Source: Halicephalobus mephisto (Eukaryota; Nematoda; Chromadorea; Rhabditida; Panagrolaimidae). Taken from it: a stretch of 64,000 nucleotides of DNA. The translations under genes were made by a program, and so were the position numbers. The stretch is taken from NCBI GenBank assembly GCA_009193035.1, contig SWDT01000005.1, positions 248,001-312,000 of the forward strand, given 5' to 3'. Shown here piece by piece: positions 55,910 through 64,000 of this stretch. The notes beneath the pieces are model-generated. The model did no database searches. It worked only from the letters and a program-made list of their open reading frames with translations, and had not been told where the DNA came from. The stretch's first letter is position 1, and each line of letters begins with the position of its first letter.

Positions 55910-56190
55910 TCAGGAATTTTCGTGACGAGAATTTAAGTCACTTTTTAAATTACTTTTTATATTTAATTTTAAATTATAAATAATTTCATAATAATTACTA
56001 AAACTTTCGTGACTAGAATTTAAGTCACTATCCTCACATAGGAAAAAAACAATTTCATCATGATTATTAAAACCTTTCGTGGCGAGAATCGAAATCATTT
56101 TTTAAATTACTTTTTATATTTTATTTTAAATCACAAACGACCGACTTTATCATGTTTATCAAAGATTTTCGTGGTGAAAATCAAAATTCT
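55910..56190. repeat. Tandem repeat, unit about 100 bp
   Basis: Three degenerate units share TTTTCGTGACGAGAAT, TAAATTACTTTTTATAT and ATCATGATTATTAAA. Confidence 0.65.
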
Positions 56191-56246
56191 ATTTTACAAA
56201 AATTTAATTGACAAATTCAAGAAATAAATATTTATTTATTTCGAAA

Positions 56247-57515
56247 TCATGTTGCTTTCGGATGTGATTGAAAACGAACAAATTCATCGTTGTTTTGTTC
56301 TTCCGGATTCTCTTCAGGTTGATTGTTTTTTGGAGAATCATAGTCGTGTTCGATTTCGATTTCTTTCGCTTTTTGGAGTTCGTAGTCCAATTCGGGTCCC
56401 AAATGGGGTCTTTGAAATTTCATTTCTTGGCCTAAATTCTGTCCATCTTGAGGAGAATCTGGATTCTGATTTTCTTTATCAAAATTTTGAGGATTTTCTT
56501 CATTTCCGATGGGATTTGGAGCTTCTTCGTTGTTTTCATTAATATTTCCTTCATTTTGTTGATCTTTATCTTCTTGTTCTTCTTTTTTATCTTCTTGATT
56601 ATTTTTATCTTCTTCTTGGTCTTGTTGATTTTCTTCTTGACTTTTCTGTTGGTTGTTTTCTTGACCTTGTTGACCTTCGCCTTCTTTTTGATCTCCTTCT
56701 TGACCTTTTTGTTGGTCATTTTCTTTATTTTCTTCTTGATTATCATCTTGACTTTCTTGTTGGGTTTTATTTTCTTCTTGATCATCTTCTTGACCTTGTT
56801 GACCTTCATCTTCTTTTTGATTTTCTTCTTGACCTTTTTGTTGGTCATTTTCTTTATTTTCTTCTTGATCATCATCTTGTTGATCATCTTCTTGACTTTC
56901 TTGTTGGGTTTTATTTTCTTCTTGATCATCTTCTTGACCTTGTTGACCTTCGTCTTCTCTTTGATTTTCTTCTTGACCTTGTTGACCTTCTTCTAAACCT
57001 TGATTGTCATCAATTTTCTCATCTGATTCAACTTCCTGATCGTCGTTTTGACTTCTTTCTAAATTCTGATCATAGAAGTCATCGAAATTATTTCCTTGAT
57101 TATCTGCATTCTCGTAATCCGGACCTTTAGAATCATCTTGATCGATATCCTGATTACCGTAATCACCAGCTTCGGCAGATTTTCGAATTTCGTCTTCGTT
57201 ATCCTGATTCTTAAAAATGGAAATTTCTTCAGAATTAATTATTTGAGATTCTTTGTTTTTGATGGAATCTGTGACTTCAGGATTCTGGAATCGACGATAA
57301 GTAGAAAAAACAGCTCCAAAAACAACAAAAACCAATAAAAATTTCACAATGAATTTCCTTCTTTTAGAATCTTCATTTTGACGATTCTGAAGCGCTGAAT
57401 AAGCAAAATCAGAATGAACCATTTCAAAACCAAAAAATTTCTGAAAAATTTTATTTTTAAACAAAATTTTGAATTTTACACGTTTCATCCTTCGATTTTC
57501 TGATTTGATTTCCAT
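56247..57515 (-). CDS. Type II single-pass membrane protein with acidic Q/E/D repeats
   Basis: Two exons (57515-57480, 57440-56247) are separated by a 39-nt intron that is itself in frame (donor CGT/GTAAAATTC, acceptor TTTTTCAG); spliced length is 409 aa, unspliced 422. A basic N-terminus (SKRRK) precedes one membrane helix (FIVKFLLVFVVFGAVFS). The remaining 300-plus residues are dominated by Gln, Glu, Asp and Asn with repeats such as DEGQQGQEDDQEENKTQQES. Type II topology with a lumenal acidic Q/E-rich tail recalls Golgi proteins such as GOLIM4, but no homology is claimed. The acidic repeats may be expanding microsatellite-like DNA (CTTCTTGAT units). Minus-strand AATAAA hexamers sit at 56231-56240, just after the stop. 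Confidence 0.6.
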   Translation of the reverse strand: MEIKSENRRMKRVKFKILFKNKIFQKFFGFEMVHSDFAYSALQNRQNEDSKRRKFIVKFLLVFVVFGAVFSTYRRFQNPEVTDSIKNKESQIINSEEISIFKNQDNEDEIRKSAEAGDYGNQDIDQDDSKGPDYENADNQGNNFDDFYDQNLERSQNDDQEVESDEKIDDNQGLEEGQQGQEENQREDEGQQGQEDDQEENKTQQESQEDDQQDDDQEENKENDQQKGQEENQKEDEGQQGQEDDQEENKTQQESQDDNQEENKENDQQKGQEGDQKEGEGQQGQENNQQKSQEENQQDQEEDKNNQEDKKEEQEDKDQQNEGNINENNEEAPNPIGNEENPQNFDKENQNPDSPQDGQNLGQEMKFQRPHLGPELDYELQKAKEIEIEHDYDSPKNNQPEENPEEQNNDEFVRFQSHPKAT

Positions 57516-57646
57516 AATTCTCCCAAAATTGAGGTTTATTGAATAATTTCCATTTTATTTCAAATGAATATTATCGATATTAAATAAAAAATAATTTTTT
57601 TTTCATTTTTAATCAACTTTTTTTTCGAAAAAACTGATTTTTCACG

Positions 57647-60035
57647 ATGATTGAAGACATAGCTGTTACGAAATTCCGGGAATATTTGAGAATTAACACG
57701 GAACAGCCCGAACCTGATTATGGTAAATTTATCCATATATGGATTAAGCAGCGATTTTTTCAGAGACCTGCACGAAGTTCCTCGAAGCTTACGCCGCCGA
57801 CCTTGGACTCGAATTTTCCGTTTATTACGTAACTTATTTTTTTAATTTTTATTTTTTATACGATGTTATTTCAGCCTGAACGTCCTATAGTGATTCTGAC
57901 TCTGCGAGGAACTGACGAAAGTCTGAAATCTTTGTTTTTGTACTCGCACACCGATGTCGTTCCTACTTTCAAGGTAAATTTCAATTTTCATATATCAAAT
58001 TTTTTAAATCTCACTAATTACTTCACAGGAACATTGGATTCATGATCCTTATGCTGGAATCAAGGATTCAGAAGGCAGAATCTACGGAAGAGGAGCTCAA
58101 GACATGAAGTCCGTCGGAATCCAGTATTTGGAAGCTTACAGAAGACTCAAAGCCAGTGGAAATACCCGGTTTTTGAGGACTATACACTTTGCTTTTGGAG
58201 CTGATGAAGAGATATCTAGTCCGGTTATGCAGAAATTCGTCAAGGATCAAGAATTTTTGGATTTGAACGTCGGATTCGCCCTCGATGAAGGCATTGCAAG
58301 CGAAGACGACGTCTACAAGGCTTTTTATGGAGAAAGATGCAATTGGTGTAGGTTTATTTCATATGAAATTTAATTTTAGAAGAAAAATAACTTGGTTTTG
58401 ACGGGGTACTCTGGTGTTGCTGTTTTTAGGACGTTCATGAGTACTTTCATATGTAATTATTGACTTTTGAGGACATATAAAGGACTTGTATTCTATAGGA
58501 CTCTAATCTAGGAGTGTAGGGATCGATTTAGGAGGAATATAGTTAGGAAGAACTGATTACGAAATCATACAAGATTACGAAATAACTTTCACGTAAAATC
58601 ACAATCTCCACGTAGCTTATTTTAATTTTTGAAATCTTCTAGAAATTCATTTCGAAATAATGTAGAAAATTCATATATGGTTTTTATGTATGATCGATTA
58701 TGAAATCACGATTGTCACGTAAGCCACTTTAATTTTTGGAACCTTCTAGAAATTTTCCTCGAAAAAATTTCGTAATAATGTTTATTTTTAATTTTTATAT
58801 AATAATGACCGTTGGTTGCAGGGCTTCATGTGACGTGCTCTGGATCTCCTGGACACGGCTCAAGGTTCGTGGCCAATGACGCCGGATCCAAGCTCCGACG
58901 ATTGCTCGACGTTGTTTATGAATTCCGTGCTTCTGAAGAGAAAAGACTCAACGAATCCGATGGGAAACTTCTGTTGGGAGATGTCACTACGATAAATCTG
59001 ACTCAAATCAACGGAGGTGTCCAGACCAACGTCGTTCCTGACGCTCTGATCGCAAGTTTGTTTAATTTTATTTATTTTAAAAATCCATTTATTTTAGCTT
59101 TCGATATTCGTGTAACCCCAAGCCAAGTTTCTAATTTTGAAAAAACGATCCAACAATGGACCAAAGCGGCCGGGGAAGGAGTGACGTACACGTTTAGCGA
59201 GAAGAATCTCACTACATTCACCACTCCGGTTACCGACGACGATGCCTTCTGGAGAACTTTTTCAGGAACTTTGAAAGAAGAGTAAGGATCTGTTGATTTT
59301 ATTAAAATTAATTTGACGAACATGATAACTAGAGAAAAAGTGATATATTTTTTGAAAATTTTTAAATTCCCACGCAAAAACGAATAAAAACCGAAAAATG
59401 GCAAATCTGGCTACTTTTAACAAAATCAACTTCTTCCACTTTACCTAAATTCTCAGTTTGTGTCGACATATTTTCTGCAAAAAAGCGTATTTTTGGTTTT
59501 TATAAAAATGATAATTTTTTGGAAATTTTTAAATTCCCGCGCAAAAACGAGTGAAAATCAAAAAATGGCAAATCTGGTAAATTGTTTCTTGAAGTCGACT
59601 CGCGCTGCTGTTGTTCGCTCTCTTTTTGCCCGCTTTACCTAGGTTCCAAAAATAGAAAAAGGCAAATCTGGTAATTTGCTACCGAAGTTGACTCGCGCTT
59701 TTCAGAAATTTCTTAATTCTTAATGATCCTAAAAAACTGAAAATTTACATCAAAATAATTTCATAGTAATAGTTATTTTTTAATTTTTTAATTTTATAAT
59801 GATTTTTAGAAACGTGAAAGTCTCACCCGAGATCTTCATCGCCGCTACAGACTCCCGTTATCTTCGAGAACTAGGCTACAAATCCATCGGATTTTCCCCG
59901 ATGACCAAGACTCCGATTCTTCTTCATGACCACAATGAATACCTCGATGAATCTGTTTTTCTTCGTGGAGTCGAAATTTACACGAAATTGATCAAAAATC
60001 TGGCTTCTGTTGCGAAATCAGAATCCTCGCCTTGA
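57647..60035 (+). CDS. ACY1: Aminoacylase-1 (N-acyl-L-amino-acid amidohydrolase)
   Basis: Seven exons in consistent phase (57647-57722, 57764-57828, 57875-57973, 58029-58347, 58822-59055, 59098-59281, 59810-60035) give 400 aa, against 408 in human. This is an M20 zinc peptidase: metal ligand and catalytic residues are visible in SHTDVVP (His near 72), GRGAQDMK (Asp near 105), ADEEIS (Glu near 140-141), ALDEGIA, and C-terminal LLHDHNE. Other matches are [32 protein letters not shown] and [20 protein letters not shown]. The cytosolic homodimer removes acyl groups from N-acetyl amino acids, salvaging amino acids. The intron after exon 4 holds CATATATGG-type repeats and the one before exon 7 a GGCAAATCTGG-family array. 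The ATG at 57647 matches the family N-terminus ([15 protein letters not shown]). AATAAA lies at 60136. Confidence 0.97.
58348..58821. other. ACY1 intron with dispersed repeat pieces
   Basis: Positions 58560-58810 contain diverged copies of AATCACGATTGTCACGTAA and GGAACCTTCTAGAAATT-like units. No extra exon is needed, since the flanking exons join in phase to form the family's WW pair. Confidence 0.55.
59282..59809. repeat. ACY1 intron with GGCAAATCTGG-family array
   Basis: Positions 59365-59705 hold three units containing TTCCCGCGCAAAAACGAG, AAAATGGCAAATCTGG and GACTCGCGCT. Confidence 0.7.
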
Positions 60036-60327
60036 AGTCGGAACTTCAGAAACTCGTGTATTTTTGATTCCTTCAATTTTTCAGTCCAATCAAAAATGTA
60101 CGAGCCTCTGGAGCTAGAATTCAAGAGGAAATTGAAATAAAACAAATCTGAGATTTTGTAGGGACTAATTGGAAGAACTAGCGGATTTTTTACTTTCCCC
60201 TGTGGCGTTGTGCTTGAACGTAATTGGTCTGATTACGGTATCTAGTAAGCCTATGGTTGGAAACAATTTATTTGTTCACTTGGGGACTTGAGCACAAATT
60301 CAATATCACCTTTGAGATTAATTATTT

Positions 60328-62745
60328 TTAATCTTTATTAATATCCACAGCAGTAGTGGGATTGGCTTCGTTTCGGAACGTCCAAACTGGTCTGATGGGC
60401 TGAAAATAAAAAATAAATTTATATCGGAATTTTTAAAATAGTCAAAATCAAAATAAAACTGAAAATTTGCAAATTTTACGAAATATTTAAATAAATGAAT
60501 TTTCTGTGATATATTTTGTCGAAGAATTTGATGTTTTAAATTTTCGTGTTGAGACATAATTGGAAATTTTTTATTTAAAAAAAACAAAACTTGAAATTTT
60601 CGTGTTGAGACATAATTGAAAACTTTTTTAAAAATTATATTTTATAAATATTAAAATTTGGAACTTTCGTGTTGAAACAGGAAGTTTTTTATTTTTCAAA
60701 AAATATGTTTTTATAAAAGTCAAAATTTTCGTGTTGAGACATGATTGAAAACTTTTTTAAAAATTATATTTTATAAATATTAAAATTTCAAATTTTCGTG
60801 TTGAGACAGGAAGTTTTTTATTTTTCAAAAAATATGTTTTTATAAAAGTCAAAATTTTCGTGTTGAGACATGATTGAAAACTTTTTTAAAAATTATATTT
60901 TATAAATATTAAAATTTGGAACTTTCGTGTTAAAACCCGATTGAAGAATTTTCAATTTTTCGAAAAATATGTTTTTATAAAAATTAAAACGATTTTTGAA
61001 TTTTTTTGTGTCAAAATTTATAAACATTCTTTAAATTTTGATCTTTAAGGATTTAATTTTCTGAGATTTTATTGAGGATTTACTCCATTACTTCATAAGG
61101 TTTCATTGAATGTTTTTTTCCTACATGTTCATCAACGTCAATTACTTTTTCTAAAAAAAGTATTTTTCCAAAAATTAATTTTCTTTAAAAAAACAATTTT
61201 TAGAAATTAATTTAAAAAAAATTTTCTTAAAATTAATTTTTTTTTAAATTTAAAATTAATTTTTTTTAAAAGTTAAAAATTAATTTTAAAAAAATTAAAA
61301 ATTAAATAATTTTTAAATTAAAAAAAATAGTTTTTGAAATATTAATTTATTTGAAATTATTTTTAAAATAATAATTTAACGATAAAAGTATTTTTTATAT
61401 TTTGGTTCATTCATGGATTATCAATGATGTTTTTTGACTGTCGGATATAATTTTCATTTTTGGTTTTACATAAAAAATTAATTTTCAATTTTTGAAAAAA
61501 CCAAAGATTAATTTTACGTCCGAATCCGATTTCGACTAAGCTTGTAATTTTAAAAATTAAAAAATTGCATTTAATTTTCATGTTTTCAAATATCTGAAGG
61601 ATCACGGGGTTGAGATACTGTGCTGGAAATCAAATTGAAGAACAATTTTAAATTAGAAAGTTTTCCGAAATGTTGCGTGCAACTTGCAAATTTCAATGTT
61701 TTTATAGATTTTATACACAAAAAAGTGTAATTTTCGACCTCGAACTTGAACTTCAAACCTTGAGGTCAGACTTTGAAGTTGAACTTTGAGGTCAAACTTT
61801 AAGGTCTAACTCTAAGGTTGAACTTTAAAGTTGAACTTAAAAGCCTAACTCTAAGGTCGGACTTTAAAATTAAACTTTGAGATCTAACTTTGAAGTTGAA
61901 CTTTGAAGTTGAACTTTGAGGTCTAACTTTGAAGTCGAACTTTGAAGTTGAACTTTGAGGTCTAACTCTGAGGTTGAACTTTAATAATTAATTTTGACTT
62001 TAAATTCTATCAATTTTGATAAAAAGAAACAAAGTTGAAATTCGACTTTAGATTTTGAAATCGGTGGTTTTGTTGATGAATGACTTACCCCGGCTGTGGC
62101 CTCGAAGAAGTTTCTGTTTTTGAGGTATTCTCTGAATTTGAGACCGCTGTAGAGCATTATGCCTTGGATAAAGACGCAGACAGGAGAAAACAGAAGGATC
62201 TCCCTGGCCAGGAGATCACTTTCGTCCAAGTGGGCATCCTGATCGGAAACCAATTGCCCTATGGCAGTGAGAGCCATGATGTTCTCCATCATGCACAGGA
62301 ATCCATGGAAGATGATGAACGGGGTCACAAAAGCGATTTTGTACTTGTTGATGGCGCTTAGTAGCAGCGAATGAACAAAGACCCCACTTATCAAAAACAC
62401 ACAGAATCCGGAAAGAGCAATGATGTCCACACTTGACTCGTAGTAGTACCATCGGAAATAACAGATACTGATTCCGAAAATGACGCAAGTCCCGAACAGT
62501 CCAAAAAGCCCTGCGGCAATTGCGGCTTTCCTCACGTGGATCAGAGTGAATACGTAATAATTAGAATCATCATCGTTAAAAACAGAAAAATTATTATTTG
62601 TCGGGATTGCCGAGGAGCGTCTCGTGGAGGAATCTGTTCCTGAAGTCTCCCTGGAGTTGTCCACGTAATTCTGGTCGATACACAGTCTCGGGATATTCGG
62701 ATCCGGAATATCTGCTTCTGGATACACTTTTGAAGGAGAATACAT
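60328..62745 (-). CDS. Four-transmembrane protein of unknown function
   Basis: Exon 1 (62745-62089) and a short exon 2 (60399-60328) join in phase across a 1.7-kb intron, giving 242 aa. Exon 2 adds PIRPVWTFRNEANPTTA and VDINKD. After a roughly 65-residue Ser/Asn-rich cytosolic-type N-terminus come four hydrophobic helices (start near AAIAAGLFGLFGTCVIF, VDIIALSGFCVFLISGV, FVTPFIIFHGFLCM, ILLFSPVCVFIQGIM). The pattern resembles small tetraspan families of nematodes and LAPTM-like proteins, but no family is firmly recognised. A perfect CRE (TGACGTCA) and an imperfect X-box-like palindrome lie 80-125 bp upstream of the ATG. A minus-strand AATAAA (60334-60339) overlaps the last codons. Confidence 0.7.
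60540..60960. repeat. Tandem repeat, unit about 65 bp in a 4TM-gene intron
   Basis: Units alternate TTTTCGTGTTGAGACA with TGATTGAAAACTTTTTTAA or GGAAGTTTTTTATTTTTC, giving a higher-order unit near 130 bp. Confidence 0.75.
61010..61734. other. A/T-rich intron of the 4TM gene
   Basis: Low-complexity AAATTAATTTT sequence to about 61400, then less repetitive DNA. An isolated relative of the TTGCGCGCAA repeat lies near 61670 (ATGTTGCGTGCAACTTGC). No exon is supported. Confidence 0.5.
61735..61985. repeat. Minisatellite, unit about 15 bp
   Basis: About 16 variants of AACTTTGAGGTCTAA and AACTTTGAAGTTG lie immediately beside the donor of the 4TM gene's first exon. Confidence 0.85.
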
Positions 62746-62826
62746 TTAAAAAAACTAAATAATTACAAAATTGAAAAAACTACCAAGAGTTTTAAAAACA
62801 TTTAAAATAGAGCTTGTGAGAAAAGC

Positions 62827-62867
62827 GTTGCTGGGACAACCATTCCTTACGGCTGCCATTGACGTCA
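62827..62867 (-). promoter_or_regulatory. CRE and X-box-like motif upstream of the 4TM gene
   Basis: A perfect CREB/ATF palindrome TGACGTCA lies at 62860-62867 and an imperfect inverted repeat GTTGCTGGGACAAC at 62827-62840. The latter resembles RFX X-boxes, with a mismatch in the right half. They lie 80-125 bp upstream of the start codon, in the only G/C-richer part of the spacer. Confidence 0.4.
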
Positions 62868-63049
62868 TTGCCTCAATTGAAGGGCTTTCTTCTGACTGTA
62901 CTGCTGGGTGAAAAAATAATTATTTTTGGATTTGAAAAGAATAATATAACTGCAAGATTAGTCTGGTGAAATTTTGAAAAAGTACAAGATTTCCAAGTAA
63001 ATATGACGTTAATCACCCAATTCATTTTGTCCAGTTGCATACTTGTCTG

Positions 63050-63345
63050 TTTGTAAGTTTGTAAGTTTGTGAGTTTGTAAGTTTGTAAGTTTGTAAGTTT
63101 GTAAGTTTGTAAGTTTGTAAGTTTATAAGTTTGTGAGTTTGTCTCTTTATTTGCTTGTTTATTTGCTTGTTTATCTATTTGTACGTTTATTCGTTTGTCT
63201 ATTCATTTCTTTGTATGTTTGTATATTCGTCCGTTTGTCTGTTTGTCCATATGTCCATTTGTCCATTTGTCCATATGTCTGTTTGTCCATTTGTCCATTT
63301 GTTCATTTGTCCATTTGTTCATTTGTCTGTTTGTCTGCTTTTTTG
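63050..63345. repeat. Microsatellite-like arrays (GTTTGTAA)n and (GTCCATTT)n
   Basis: Eight-base units GTTTGTAA run to about 63140, drift through TTGTTTAT variants, then become GTCCATTT/GTCCATAT. All three plus-strand frames are open only because the unit lacks stops. Confidence 0.9.
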
Positions 63346-63589
63346 TTTATTGTTTTATTTTTCACCATTTAATCTATTATTTCCTCATTTTTTATCTCTT
63401 TCTTTAATGCTTACTTGTCTGTGGGCTGTATAAAACGTGAAAAACAAGTGCTTAATTGATAAGCTTCAAAATATCGATATCAAATTTATTCTATGAACAC
63501 TAAAAAAACAAAAAGGATTTCAGAAATTTAAACTTTCATTTGTAAACTTCTTGAAGAAAGATTTTAGAAATCATTCATAAATTTTCTAA

Positions 63590-64000
63590 AATAATAATTT
63601 AATTCAAAAAAATACTTTTAAAAAATTGATTTTAAATGACTTACCGTATCTTTATAAAATTTTTTAAATTTTATTTAAATTAATTTTAATTCAAAAAAAT
63701 ATTTAAAAAAATGATTTTAATTAATTTATCGTATCTTTAAAATTTTTAATTTTATTTAAATTAATTTCAATTCAAAGAAATATTTTTAAAGAATTATTTT
63801 AAATGACTTACCGTATTTTTATAAAATTTTCAAAGTTTTATTCAAATTAATTTCAATTCAAAAAAGTATTTAAAAAAAAGATTTTAATTAATTTACCGTA
63901 TTCTAGAATAATTTTTAATTTTATTTAAATTAATTTCAATTCAAAGAAATATTAAAAAAAAGATTTTAATTAATTTGCTGTATTCTAGAATAATTTTAAA
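63590..64000. repeat. A/T-rich tandem array, unit about 84 bp
   Basis: Five units share GACTTACCGTAT and TTTAAATTAATTTCAATTC, and run off the right edge of the window. Confidence 0.75.

Noticed and set aside
56448..56996. Plus-strand 182-codon hydrophobic frame
   Set aside because: It is the antisense shadow of the Q/E/D repeat gene; CTT-rich DNA reads as Phe/Leu/Ile.
63133..63433. Overlapping plus-strand frames rich in Cys, Phe and Val
   Set aside because: They translate an eight-base microsatellite that lacks stop codons in all frames.

Overview
The window looks like nuclear DNA from a nematode-like animal. It is AT-rich. Many introns are only 39-48 nt, and most splice acceptors read TTTCAG or TTTTAG. 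Several start codons sit directly behind, or a few bases after, an unpaired splice acceptor, as expected if mRNAs are trans-spliced to a leader. The species cannot be named from the sequence. All gene models were spliced by eye, joining exons only where reading phase agreed, and compared with families from memory; no search was run.

Left part, plus strand: the 3' end of a perlecan gene (unc-52; laminin-G, EGF, EGF, laminin-G, acidic linker, EGF, laminin-G), a complete Brahma/BRG1-type SWI/SNF ATPase (swsn-4), and a CLC chloride channel/transporter that starts only 237 bp after it (possible operon). A small secreted G/F/Y/P-rich protein (minus) and a 400-bp duplicated segment follow. Then comes a secreted protein with a possible copper-binding histidine brace, two EGF modules and a DOMON domain (19.5-22.1 kb, plus).

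Middle part, minus strand: hgap-2 (RalGAP beta subunit, 23.3-31.6 kb), a Polyhomeotic-type Polycomb gene (HD1 motif, FCS zinc finger, SAM domain; 32.4-37.4 kb), glutathione synthetase (37.8-39.5 kb) and a PTB-SH2 adaptor resembling SH2D5 (40.5-49.7 kb). The introns of the adaptor hold a pogo/Tigger-like MITE, a foldback element and candidate small nested genes.

Right part: a weakly supported 80-aa gene (minus), an unknown secreted and probably membrane-anchored protein (plus), an acidic Q/E/D-repeat type II membrane protein (minus), aminoacylase-1 (plus) and a four-transmembrane protein (minus), ending in minisatellites.

Non-coding DNA is dominated by local tandem arrays and short dispersed families. 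Three copies of a roughly 400-bp terminal-inverted-repeat element, two arms of an 8-kb-spaced inverted repeat, a recent direct duplication around hgap-2, and a widely scattered repeat with a GGCAAATCTGG core stand out. No rRNA, tRNA or CRISPR locus was found.
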